The position numbers and the translations under genes are program-made. The notes below the pieces were generated by a model that saw only the letters and a list, made by a program, of their open reading frames with translations, was not told where the DNA came from and made no database searches. Positions 8,702 through 17,546 of a stretch of DNA of 64,000 nt are shown here, piece by piece (the first letter of the stretch is position 1; the number at the start of each line of letters is the position of its first letter). This DNA comes from Planctomycetota bacterium. Its GTDB lineage: Bacteria; Planctomycetota; UBA1135; GCA-002686595. The stretch spans positions 310,001-374,000 of the forward strand of contig JADJQU010000006.1 in NCBI GenBank assembly GCA_016712565.1, read 5' to 3'.

Positions 8702-9708
8702 GGCCCGTGGCGCTGCTCACCGGGGGCACGGGCTTCCTCGGAGGGCGTCTGGCGCAGAAGCTCGCCCGGCGCGGCTTCGCCCTCCACGCGCTGTGTCGAG
8801 CGGGAAGCGATCGCGGCGCGTTGGCCGGCCTCGAAGTCACCTTCCACGACGGCGATCTGTCCGATGGGAGGGCCCTGGAGCGCGCCTTCGCCGCCGCCAC
8901 CAGGGACGCGTCGCGGCCGGTCGTCGTGCACGCGGGCGCCGTGATCAGCTACCGGAGCGGCGAGGGTGCCCTGCAGCGGGAGGTCAACGTGGAGGGCACC
9001 CGGCGCGTCCTGGATCTGTGCCGCCGGTACCCGGTGGGGCGCGTGCTGCACGTGGGCTCGGTGGTCGCGGTGGGGCCGGCCCGGGGCGAGGAGGTGCTCG
9101 ACGAGGACAGCGAGTACCGGGGCGATCCGCTCCATTGCGACTACATGACCACCAAGCGTCGCGCCGAGGAGCTGGCCCTGGCCGCGGCCGCCGACCTGGA
9201 CCTCGTGATCGTCGATCCCGGGGCCATTTTCGGCGCCAGCGACCGGCCCTCGAATTCCCAGCGCGTGGTGCGCATGGTCGCCACGGGCCGCACGGGCATC
9301 CTGCCGTTGCTCCTGGCACCGCCCGGCGAGCAGAGCGTGGTCGGCCTGGAGGACTGCGCCGAGGGATGCCTGCTGGCCCTCGAGCGCGGCTCGCGGGGAC
9401 GCCGCTACCTGCTCGTGGAGTCCATCTGGAGCCACCGCGACCTGATCGCGCTGGTGGCGCGCCGGACCGGTCGCCGCCCACCGCTCAGCGTGCCAAGGCC
9501 CCTGTGGCGCGCCCTGGAGGCGGCGAGCGGCCTGCTCGACGGCGCGGTGCGCAGCGAGTTCTTCACGCCGCAGACGATCCGCATGGCGCGCGTGCGCTTT
9601 CGCGCCAGCGGCGAGCGCGCGCGCCGCGAGCTGGGCTGGCGACCGCGGCCCTTCGAGCAGGTGATCGACGAACTGGTCGCCGAGCTGGGCCTGGGCGCTC
9701 CCTCTTAG
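8698..9708 (+). CDS. NAD(P)-dependent epimerase/dehydratase (extended SDR)
   Basis: The protein has 336 residues. The N-terminus LLTGGTGFLGGRLAQKLA is the Rossmann GxxGxxG dinucleotide site of extended short-chain dehydrogenases. The catalytic YxxxK is DYMTTKRRAEE, and GSVVAVGP supplies the catalytic serine region. The overall pattern is that of dihydroflavonol-reductase or sugar-epimerase-like enzymes that act on NDP-sugars, sterols or aldehydes; the substrate cannot be predicted. Its start overlaps the kinase stop (ATGA), so both are probably made from one transcript. Its stop codon abuts the 3' end of the opposite-strand EamA gene. Confidence 0.85.
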   Translation: MRPVALLTGGTGFLGGRLAQKLARRGFALHALCRAGSDRGALAGLEVTFHDGDLSDGRALERAFAAATRDASRPVVVHAGAVISYRSGEGALQREVNVEGTRRVLDLCRRYPVGRVLHVGSVVAVGPARGEEVLDEDSEYRGDPLHCDYMTTKRRAEELALAAAADLDLVIVDPGAIFGASDRPSNSQRVVRMVATGRTGILPLLLAPPGEQSVVGLEDCAEGCLLALERGSRGRRYLLVESIWSHRDLIALVARRTGRRPPLSVPRPLWRALEAASGLLDGAVRSEFFTPQTIRMARVRFRASGERARRELGWRPRPFEQVIDELVAELGLGAPS

Positions 9709-10635
9709 AGACGTGCTCCGGGCCGCCGGGCCGCGCGTGGGCCGGCGGCGCCAAGGGGGCCGCCGCCCACGGATCGCCCCGACCACGACCACGGAGCACG
9801 CCTGGCGCGGGCCACCGCGGCGAGGCTGGGGGCGGGGGGCGGCCCGCCACGATTCGAGATCCAGCAGCGTGAAGGAGAACAGGGCGGCGAAGGCCACCTG
9901 GGCCAAGTCCGCGATCGAAACCGACGCGGCCGAGCCGTAGCGGTAGGCCTGGGTCATCACCAGCTGGCCCAGGGTGCCGAACAGGCCCACGGCTCCCAAG
10001 ACGCCGAGTTCGCGCGCGCTCCAAAAGCCCCGCAGGCTCAGTCCGCGCAGGGCCAGCGGAGCCGAGCACAGGGCCGCGAAGGCCATGAAGAACAGCACCA
10101 CGGAGGCCGCATTCTCCGTGGAGACCAATCGGCGCACGGAGAGCAGCGCCAGGGCGCTCAAGGCACCCGAGGCCAGGGCGAGCAGCAACCCGGTGCGCTC
10201 GCCCGCCCGCGTGGGACCCAGCACCAACGCCGTCCCGACGAGGCCCAGGAACAGGGCCCAACGGGCCCGCGGCGGAGCCGGCTCGCCGAGGAGCGGCGCG
10301 GAAAGCAGCAGGATCCACAGGGGGGCGCTCTGGGTCAGCAGGTTCGCGGTGGCGATCTCGGCGCCGGCTTCGTGGATCGCGTAGTACTGGCACAGCACCG
10401 AGGCCGTTCCCGCTCCGGCGCGAATCAGGTTGATGCGCCAGGCGCCGATGCGAAACGGCTCGCGCGCAAGGCCCAGCACGAGTCCCGCCCCCGCCACGCC
10501 GATCAGGCCGCGCACGAACAGCACTTCCGAGGAGGAGACCTCCGCCGGCAGGAACTTGACCGCGGCGAACATGGCCGCGAAGAGCGCGCTGGCGACGACG
10601 ATCAGCCCGTAGGCCCGGCGCGGATTGTCGTGCAT
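9705..10635 (-). CDS. EamA/DMT-family transporter with disturbed 3' end
   Basis: From the ATG at 10635 the frame encodes a typical EamA drug/metabolite transporter with about nine clear membrane segments, beginning AYGLIVVASALFAAMFAAVK and running to FAALFSFTLLDLESW. The two EamA halves of five helices each are recognisable. After LLDLESW the frame turns into Pro/Arg-rich sequence and has no stop for more than 1 kb, running antisense to the epimerase. A neighbouring frame reads PSLAAVARA, as expected before the tenth helix, and stops at 9705-9707. A single-base change in the G/C runs at 9820-9840 is the simplest explanation. The given 3' end assumes that shift. The substrate is unknown. Confidence 0.7.
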
Positions 10636-10965
10636 CGCTTCGGCCACGGGAGCGCAGCACGGTACCCGCGCGAAGGGGGGCGCGCACGACGAGAGGCACC
10701 GGACCTCGCGCGGGCGAGAAAGGCCGCTCGTGCGGAACTGGCACACCGCCCCGCGTCCGCTGGGATCTGCCGCGCCGCGACGGGCCCCCCGGCGGTCCGA
10801 TTTCGCCCGCCCGGGCCCGAACGGGGGCCGCCTGCTTCGCCGCGGGGCGGGGACCGCGGACCTGGGGGGGCCCGCGGCCATCTCCGGGGCCCCGGGAGGG
10901 CGGAAATCGCGCTTCCCCTCCCAATCGGTACGGGATTTGTTCCATTGTCCTCCACTCGATACGCC
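10636..10965. other. Intergenic region between divergent genes
   Basis: This is a 330-bp region between the EamA gene (minus) and the large repeat protein (plus). It is made of C/G runs, with slightly more A+T just before the ATG at 10966. It must hold both promoters, but no convincing -35/-10 pair, operator or RNA gene is visible. Confidence 0.5.
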
Positions 10966-13900
10966 ATGACCGATCCGACGCGACGCACCACCGAGTCGAC
11001 CCGGCTCTCGACCCTGGGCTTCCTGGTGGTCCTGGTGACGCTCCTGGTGGGCCTGTTCACCTGGTGGTTCCTGCAGGCCCGGGAGGGAGCCGGGCTCGAC
11101 TCCCCGCCCTTGGCCGCCGACGCGGATCGGGCCGTGGACCCCGGGAAAGATGCGCTCGCGGCCCCGGGGGAGGGCGGACGTTCGGATCTGGCCCCCGCGC
11201 GGGCCTTCGGGATCGTGGGGGGGATCGAAATTCCGCTGGGCGTGCGGCTCCCGGGCGTGGGCACCTTGGAGGGTCGGGCCCTGGACCGCACCACGGGCGA
11301 GCCCCTGGCCGGGGTGCGAGTGGACCTGATGCCGTTGCCGCCGGCGGGCGCCCAGGGCTTCGGACGGCTCGTGCACCTGGCCAATCCCGGCGACGATCTG
11401 GAGGAGCGCGTGCTTCCCGTGGCCGTCACCGGCACCGACGCCGCCGGACAGTTCAGGTTCGAGGGCGTGCGCGCCGGGCAGTACTTCGTCTGCGGCCGCG
11501 GCACGCGCCACGTGCCCGACGGGGTTTCCATGGCCCGCGTGCTGGCCTCGGGATCCGGAGGTCCCGTGGACGTGTGGCTGCGGGCGGGAGGCCGTGTGCT
11601 CGGGCGGGTGGAGAATCCCGACGGCAGCGCGGCCGGTGGGGCTCGCATGGCGATCACCGCGGGACCGACCTTTGCCGTCGAGGCCGCGCGCACGGGCGAC
11701 ATCCTGCTGCTCGAGACGCGCGCCGACGAAGCGGGGGAGTTCGTGTTCTGCGGCATTCCGGCCGGGCCGGATTGGCAGGTGACCGCCACGGGGGGCGACT
11801 TCGCCCTGACGCACCTGCCCGACGTGGCGGTGGCCGCGGGGGAAGACACGCGCATCGTCGTGCGCACCTCGCCCGGGGCCGTCATCGTCGGGCGCGTGGT
11901 CTCTCGCCCGGAGTCCCGGGCCGGCGCCGACGGGGGCGCGGACCATGGTCCGACTTCCCCCGAGCCCCTGGCGGGCGCCCACGTGGGCGTGGTTCCGCGG
12001 GGGCTCCGGGATCTCTCCTACGTGGCGGAGGTGCTGGAGGCGACCCACGCCGTCACGGACGCCCAGGGCCGGTACCAGATCCACCACGTTCCGCCGGGCG
12101 AGGTGGACGTGCTGGCCGTCGCTCCAAAGCACTTGCCGGCCCAGGGGCCGCGACTGTTGGCCTCGTCCGCGGGCACGCTCCTGGCCGAGGACTTCGAATT
12201 GCCGCGCGGTCCCCTCGTGGAGGGGCGCGTGGTCGACGGCGCGGGCCAGCCCCTGGCGGGCGCGGTCGTGCGCTGGAACATGGTGGACCTGCGCAACTTC
12301 AACTTCGACTTCTCCTTCGCGCCGCTCTTGGCCCAGGCGGTCGAGGGCTTCGATTTTCCGCGCAGCGACGCCGACGGTCGCTTCCTCGCCGGTCCCTTCG
12401 CCGGGGAAGCGCCCTACCGCATCGACATCTCCCTCCTGGGTTACCGGGGCGAGCACGTGGACTGGGATCCCGACAGCGGCCCGCGGGTCGAGGTGGTCCT
12501 GCGCTCCGGCGGCGCCGTCGAGGGGGTCGTGATGGACTCAGGGGCCCTGGAGCCCGTGACGAGCTTCCGCATCACCGGCCGCGACCGGATCGACTCCGAA
12601 TTGGGCGCGCCTGGGCGGCGCAATCCCTACGCGGGCGCCCAGGAGGTGGAGGATCCGCGGGGCCGATTCCGCGTCGGGACTGGAGGTGCGCGAGGGCGAG
12701 ACCCTGCGCGGCGTGATCGTCGAACTTCAAAAGGGCGGCGTCGTGCGCGGCGTCGTGCGCGATGGACAGGGAGAACCCGTCGCCGGGGCCCAGGTGTTCG
12801 CCGACGCCGGCACGGAGTTCAAGGCCGACTTCGCCCAGAACCGCCGTCGCGGCCAGTTCCAGGGCCCGATCCCGGGGCCCGACGGAACCATGGGCGGACC
12901 CGCCGGCCGCATCGGCCGCCCCGAGGACCTGCCCGCCGGCATGGGCGGCATGTTGGCCCTGCTGGGGCTCTTCGGCGATCGCTCGGTGCTGACCCGGCCC
13001 GACGGCAGCTTCGAGCTGGGCGGGCTCGCCCTGGGCACGCACACGATCTATGCCTCCCACCGCGAGTACGTGCTGGCGCGCTCCGAGCCCGTGACCCTCT
13101 CCGCCGACACTCCCGCGCCGGAGGTGTCGCTCATCCTGTCCCGGGGCGCCGCGATTTTCGGCACGGCCAGCGATCGTTTCGGCCGGCCGGTGAAGGGCGC
13201 CATCGTGTTGGCCCTCTCGCCCGCCAATCTCTCAGGAGGGGGCAATTCCACCGGCGGCGGCATCTACCAGGGCAACACGGACGCCGACGGGCGCTACGCG
13301 ATCGAGCACGTCAGCGCCGGCGGCTACTTCGTGATGCTCACCCGCGGCGACCAGGGTCTCAATCCCCTCAGTTTCCTCGGCACGCTCAACTTCGACCTGG
13401 TGAACGTCCCGCCCGAGGAGCGCGTGCAATTCGACATCGTCGACACGTCCCTGGGAGCCTGCAGGGTCTCGGGCTTCGTCACGGCCGCGGGGCAGCCGAT
13501 CACCGCGGGAAGCGTCGCGGCCCTGGGCTTCGAGAGCGAGAGCCTGTTGGGCGTCGACTTCAAGCTGGCCCAGATCGGCGCGGACGGGGCCTTCGAGTTC
13601 GTGGGCCTGGCTCCCGGGGAATACACCTTCCAGGTGACCACGGTCGAACGGGGGCGCGCGCCCGACCGAGTGCCCCTGACCGTGGAAGTGCCCGATCTCC
13701 CCGAGGCGCGCATCGATCTGCAACTGCCCCAGGGCGGCCTGGAGGGCACGGTGGTGGCCCGCGACGACGGCCAGCCGATCGAGGGCTGTGATCTGGTGCT
13801 TTCCCGCGACGACGTTGCACGGCCCGCGGGCCTGTTTGGAGAACTCTTGAGCCGCGACAACGGCGTGGCGCGGGCGAGGAGCGGGCCCCAGGGCCGCTTC

Positions 13901-14602
13901 CGCTTCGAGCGCCTCTCCGCAGGCGAGTACCGCCTGTCCCTGCGACCGCCGCGCCGCGTCGCCGGCGGGCAGGCTCTGGCCCAGCCCGAGCCCCGGCGCG
14001 TCGTGGTGCTGGAGGGTGAGGTGCTTGTGGATCTGCGTCTGGAACTGGCGCCTGCCCTGTCCCTGCGCGGCGCGGCCCGCAACACCCGCGGGGATCCCCT
14101 GGAGGGCGTCGAGGTGGTCGCGACTTCCCGGATCGCGGGTGCCCTGCCCGAGCGGGCCAAGACCGACCGCGAGGGTCGCTTCGTGATCGATCACCTGGCG
14201 CCGGGCATCTACGATCTTTCGGCGGGCAAGGACGGCTACGCCGCGGCCCACGACAAGGGCCGAGTGCTCACGGAGGCGGGCGCCGAGGAATGCGTGCTGG
14301 TGCTCTCCCAGGGTGTGGAGGCCCGGGTGCGCGTGCTTTCCGCCCAGGGCGAGCCTCTGCCCGGGGCCAGCGGCCGCCTGGTGTCCGAATCCGACGCCGG
14401 AGGGATGTTCGGCGACGCGGGGCGCATGCTCTCGCGCATGTTTGCCGGCCAGGGGGTCTCCAACGCCCAGGGACTGCTGTCCTTGGGCAACCACGACCCG
14501 GGCAAGTACACCCTGGAAATCTCCCGCGGCAGCCTGCGGGCCTCGCGCGCCGTGGAGCTGGTCGAGGGCCCGCCGGTGGTCTTCACCGTGCGGATGGAGT
14601 GA
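10966..14602 (+). CDS. Giant carboxypeptidase-regulatory-like repeat protein, interrupted by a frameshift
   Basis: Residues 17-36 form a single membrane anchor (LGFLVVLVTLLVGLFTWWFL), followed by more than 1100 residues outside the cytoplasm built from repeated beta-sandwich units of the CarboxypepD_reg type. Each unit has the form LxGRVxDxxGxPLAGAxV followed by TDxxGRFxxxxLxPGxY; examples are VEGRVVDGAGQPLAGAVV, VRGVVRDGQGEPVAGAQV and LRGAARNTRGDPLEGVEV. Such domains are structural or adhesive. The reading frame shifts once: up to GRFRVG it is in the first frame, then it continues as LEVREGETLRG in another, starting near 12682. Removing one G from the GGG at 12676-12678 gives GRFRVGLEVREGETLRG and one continuous protein of about 1211 residues. 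Without that, the first frame runs on nonsensically to 13791. Confidence 0.82.
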
Positions 14603-14628
14603 GCGGGACTCCCGGGGTCCCCGTGGAG

Positions 14629-14634
14629 TAGGCT
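14629..14634 (+). promoter_or_regulatory. Putative -10 hexamer for the parvulin gene
   Basis: TAGGCT lies 9 nt before the ATG at 14644. It also follows a GGAG that could serve as a ribosome-binding site for the GTG at 14638, so the two readings compete. Confidence 0.25.
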
Positions 14635-14637
14635 TTC

Positions 14638-15678
14638 GTGGTCATGCTCGCCGGGTTGCTCTTGCAGGTGTCCCTGTTCGTCTCGCCGCACTACCTGGCC
14701 GACCCGCCGCCGGAGAGCCGTTCGGCCCGCGCCCTGGTGGTGGCCTTCGAGCGCGTGCCGGGCGCCGAGCCGGGCCCCGGGGCCTATCGGGGCCGTGAAG
14801 AGGCGGAGCAATTGGCGAACTCCCTGGCCCAGGGCCTGCGCGCGGGCGCGGAGTTCGACACCCTGGCCGCCCGGGCCCGCTCGGGTGCCCCCGGCAGTGG
14901 CGGCGGCGTTCTGGGCACATACTTCCCGGGCCTCCTGGATCCGAAGATCGACCAGTTCCTGTTCGGCGCCCGGGAGTTCGAGGTCTCCCTGCCCATCGAA
15001 ACGCCCACGGGATACCAGGTCGTGCAGCGCATCGACCGCCTGGCCGGCTGCCGCGGGATCCTCGTGGCGGGGAAGGACGAGGCGGCCAGCGCCAAGTTCG
15101 CCCTGCTCTCCAAACGCCTGGCCGCCGGTGACGATTTCGCGGGATTGGCCAGGGAGTTCTCCGACGACGCCCCCAGCGCCGCCCGCGGTGGAGCCCTGGG
15201 GATTTTCGAGCGCGGGCCCGCCGACGCGCTGCTCAAGGCGCAGGTGTTCCGCCTCCAGGTGGGGGAATTCGGCGTGCTCGAATCGCCCCTGGGGCAGCAC
15301 CTGATCCAGCGCGTGCCTCCCGCGGACATCGATCCGGCGCTGCAGGACGCCACGGTGGCGCGCGCGCGCCTGATTCTGATCGCCTTCCGCGGGGCGCGCG
15401 GCGCGACCAAGCCCCTGGATCGCACCCACGCCGACGCCGAAGCCCTGGCCGCCGAACTGGCGCGGCGCATCCGCGCGGGTGAGGACATGGCCGAATTGGC
15501 CGCGAGCTTCGATGACGACCGCGGCGGCCGGGAACGGCGCGGCGACACGGGCTGGATTCGGCGCGGCGTCGGTCAGGTGGCTCCCGTGCTCGATCGCGTG
15601 TTCCTGCTGCCCCTTCGGGAGCTGCAGGATCCCGTGGCCACGGACGAGGGCTTTCTGCTGTTGCGCCGCGAGCGCTGA
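14638..15678 (+). CDS. Three-domain parvulin-type (PpiC) peptidyl-prolyl isomerase
   Basis: The protein has 346 residues. After a short hydrophobic N-terminus (MLAGLLLQVSLFVSPHYL, probably a signal sequence) it holds three consecutive PpiC-like units. Each has the parvulin series of an AxxLAxxLRAGxxFxxLA helix, an S-x-D-x-A or equivalent, a GGxLG turn and a final GYQVVQRI or GQHLIQRV strand: about 50-135, 140-225 and 235-346. The second unit, with LAREFSDDAPSAARGGALG, is the most canonical. Parvulins catalyse cis/trans isomerisation of prolyl bonds during folding of exported proteins. GTG 14638 has GGAG 9 nt upstream, while ATG 14644 is a close alternative. It follows the giant repeat protein by 35 bp and could assist folding of such secreted proteins (inference). 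Confidence 0.82.
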   Translation: MVMLAGLLLQVSLFVSPHYLADPPPESRSARALVVAFERVPGAEPGPGAYRGREEAEQLANSLAQGLRAGAEFDTLAARARSGAPGSGGGVLGTYFPGLLDPKIDQFLFGAREFEVSLPIETPTGYQVVQRIDRLAGCRGILVAGKDEAASAKFALLSKRLAAGDDFAGLAREFSDDAPSAARGGALGIFERGPADALLKAQVFRLQVGEFGVLESPLGQHLIQRVPPADIDPALQDATVARARLILIAFRGARGATKPLDRTHADAEALAAELARRIRAGEDMAELAASFDDDRGGRERRGDTGWIRRGVGQVAPVLDRVFLLPLRELQDPVATDEGFLLLRRER

Positions 15679-15683
15679 GCCTG

Positions 15684-15697
15684 CCGCGGGCCCGCGG
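15684..15697. terminator. GC palindrome after the parvulin gene
   Basis: CCGCGGGCCCGCGG is a perfect 14-bp palindrome starting 5 bp after the stop codon, between convergent genes. It has no loop as drawn and no T run, so terminator function is only possible. Confidence 0.3.
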
Positions 15698-15704
15698 CCC
15701 CAGC

Positions 15705-15797
15705 GCGCCGGTGAATCGGCGCGCCTGTGAATCAGGGCGCCGGTGAACCGGGCGCCGGTGAACCAGGGCGCCGGTGAATCAGGGCGCCGGGGCAACG
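15705..15797. repeat. Short tandem repeat, unit GCGCCGGTGAATCAGG
   Basis: Six imperfect units of 14-18 bp lie head to tail between two convergent genes. They vary mainly at the TC/CC and CAGG/CGG positions. No open frame uses the array productively and there are no spacers, so it is a simple minisatellite rather than a CRISPR. Confidence 0.75.
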
Positions 15798-15832
15798 GCG
15801 CGAATCCGCAGGCCGCGCCGGGCAGTCGCGCG

Positions 15833-16171
15833 TCAGCGCGACTGGCCGTCGTAGCCCCAGGTTCCGTTCACGTAGGCGAAGCGCACGCTGAAAATGTCCA
15901 GCACCCAGTCGAACCAACCCAGGTAGGGGAACACCGTCGTCGCCTCGACGTTCATGTTGACGAGCCCCGCGTCGGAGGCGTTGTCGCGGGCGATGTCCAC
16001 GGCGCGCTTGGGCAGGTCCCAGCCCAGGATCGTCACAGCCGCCGCCGAGGAGCGGAAGCTGCCCGAGGTCTGCGTCGTGCGGTCGAAGGAAACGCTGGCG
16101 CAGGAGGCCGCGCCGAAGCTCGCGATGGCGAGCAGCGCGGTGAGCACGAGGGCGGTGGAGGCGGAACGCAT
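15833..16171 (-). CDS. Small lipoprotein of unknown function
   Basis: The protein has 112 residues. A signal peptide ends in a lipobox-like GAASC at residues 20-24, so export and lipid anchoring are likely. The mature part is about 88 residues and has a conserved-looking aromatic C-terminal half (VFPYLGWFDWVLDIFSVRFA, then YVNGTWGYDG). I do not recognise the family. A hexamer TATCGT lies 7 nt upstream of the ATG. It is divergent from the galactokinase-like gene, with an 84-bp gap. Confidence 0.7.
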   Translation of the reverse strand: MRSASTALVLTALLAIASFGAASCASVSFDRTTQTSGSFRSSAAAVTILGWDLPKRAVDIARDNASDAGLVNMNVEATTVFPYLGWFDWVLDIFSVRFAYVNGTWGYDGQSR

Positions 16172-16178
16172 GGGGACG

Positions 16179-16184
16179 ACGATA
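16179..16184 (-). promoter_or_regulatory. Putative -10 hexamer for the small lipoprotein
   Basis: TATCGT on the minus strand, 7 nt before the ATG at 16171, consistent with a leaderless transcript. No -35 is recognised. Confidence 0.3.
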
Positions 16185-16242
16185 TCCGGGGCCTGGGCCG
16201 GTTGCCAGGGGACGCGGTGCTCCGATCGGGCGTCCGCGAAGT

Positions 16243-16248
16243 TATCTT
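16243..16248 (+). promoter_or_regulatory. Putative -10 hexamer for the galactokinase-like gene
   Basis: TATCTT, 7 nt before the ATG at 16256, on the opposite strand from and close to a similar hexamer for the divergent lipoprotein gene. Confidence 0.3.
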
Positions 16249-16255
16249 GAGGCCC

Positions 16256-17455
16256 ATGGTGGAGCAGGAGGTGGAAACGGGACCGGCGCGCGAGCTCTTG
16301 GCGCGCCATGCCCAGGCCTTCTCGGTCGTTTTCGGAGCGGGTGCGGCTCCGCGCACCTTCTTCTCGCCGGGCCGCGTCAACCTGATGGGCGCGCACCTCG
16401 ACTACAGCGGCGGCCCCGTGATGCCCGCGGCCATCGACCGCGGGACCTTCTTCGCGGCCCGGCTGCGCTCCGACCGGCGCGTCCTGTGCGCCTCCAGCAC
16501 GGAGCGCGACGCCTTCGAGCTGGACCTCGACGGGCCTGCCTTTCAGCGCCGGGGCCGCTGGGTCGACTACCCGGCGGGCGTGATCGAGCTGCTGCGGTCC
16601 CTGGCTCCGGACGCTCCGGGCCTCGAGCTCTACTTCGGCGGCAATCTCCCCGTGGGAGCCGGGCTCTCGTCGTCGGCCTCGATCTGCGTGGGCACTGCCC
16701 TGGTGATCGACCGCCTTTGGCACCTGTCGCTCACGCCGATGCAGCGTGTGGAGGCCGCATTGCGGGCCGAGCGCGAGTTCGTCGGCGTGCACTGCGGCAT
16801 CATGGATCCCTATGCCGTGGGCCTGGCGCGACCCCATCGGATCCTGTGGCTGGATTGCAAGGACCGAACCAGCGCCCACCTGCCCCTGGACTCCTCGCGG
16901 GTCGCGGTGGGGGTCGCGGACACCGGCGTGCGCCGGGAGCTGGCCCAGGGCGCCTTCAACGAGCGCGTGGCCCAGGCCGCGGCGGCCTTCCGCGAGTTGG
17001 CGCCCGCGGTTCCCGGGGCCACCTGCCTGCGCGACATTCCCGTGGAAGTGCTCGAGGCGCGACGCCGGGATCTGGACCCGACGCTGGCGCGGCGCGCCGA
17101 GCACGTGGTGCGCGAGGTGGCGCGCACGTTCCGGGCCCGCGACGCCCTGGCCCGCGGCGACCTGCCGTCCTTCGGCGCGGCCATGTTCGAGGCCCATGCC
17201 TCGCTGCGGGACCTCTACGACGTCAGTTGCGCCGAGTTGGACGTGCTCGTGGACGCGGCGGCCGAGAGCGGTCGGGTGTTCGGCTCGCGGCTCACCGGCG
17301 CGGGTTTCGGCGGCTGCGTGGTGATGCTGATCGACGAGCCCCACGCCGCCGAGGTGGTGGAACTCGTCGGGCGCCGGTTCGCGGCCCGCTTCGGCCGCCG
17401 TCCGTCGGTGGAGATCTTCGGCACCGACCGGGGCCCGCGGGAGATCACGCTCTGA
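16256..17455 (+). CDS. galK: Galactokinase-like GHMP sugar kinase
   Basis: The protein has 399 residues. All three GHMP motifs are present: GRVNLMGAHLDYSGG near residue 41, the ATP-binding PVGAGLSSSAS near 131, and SRLTGAGFGGCVV near 340. The family phosphorylates galactose at C1 in the Leloir pathway. Two positions of the sugar pocket differ from classic galactokinase: the usual GEHTDYN reads GAHLDYS, so the glutamate that contacts the sugar is alanine, and the usual MDQ reads MDP although the catalytic Asp remains. It may therefore act on galactose or on a related sugar. No galT or galE is adjacent. It ends before a strong hairpin. Confidence 0.82.
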   Translation: MVEQEVETGPARELLARHAQAFSVVFGAGAAPRTFFSPGRVNLMGAHLDYSGGPVMPAAIDRGTFFAARLRSDRRVLCASSTERDAFELDLDGPAFQRRGRWVDYPAGVIELLRSLAPDAPGLELYFGGNLPVGAGLSSSASICVGTALVIDRLWHLSLTPMQRVEAALRAEREFVGVHCGIMDPYAVGLARPHRILWLDCKDRTSAHLPLDSSRVAVGVADTGVRRELAQGAFNERVAQAAAAFRELAPAVPGATCLRDIPVEVLEARRRDLDPTLARRAEHVVREVARTFRARDALARGDLPSFGAAMFEAHASLRDLYDVSCAELDVLVDAAAESGRVFGSRLTGAGFGGCVVMLIDEPHAAEVVELVGRRFAARFGRRPSVEIFGTDRGPREITL

Positions 17456-17461
17456 AACCCA

Positions 17462-17495
17462 GCGCCCGGCCCGCGGGGATCCGCGGACCGGGCGC
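17462..17495. terminator. Strong bidirectional hairpin between convergent genes
   Basis: An outer perfect 8-bp stem (GCGCCCGG with CCGGGCGC) encloses, after one mismatch, an inner 6-bp stem CCGCGG/CCGCGG with loop GGAT. It sits 6 bp after the galactokinase stop and 51 bp from the end of the opposing gene. There is no T tract, which is common in very GC-rich genomes. Confidence 0.6.
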
Positions 17496-17546
17496 CGGGG
17501 GGAGCGGCAACGGGAGGCCGGGGATCCGGCCCCACGGGGGCCTGAA

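Noticed and set aside
10738..10760. Sigma-54 promoter (TGGCAC)
   Set aside because: TGGCAC is present but the matching GC element at the right distance reads CCCGC and not TTGCA.
8527..12456. A minus-strand open frame of about 1300 codons
   Set aside because: Only its middle matches a real protein (EamA). The flanks run antisense to clear genes; very GC-rich sequence keeps antisense frames open.
15705..15797. CRISPR-like array
   Set aside because: The units are 14-18 bp, directly adjacent and without unique spacers; there are no cas genes.
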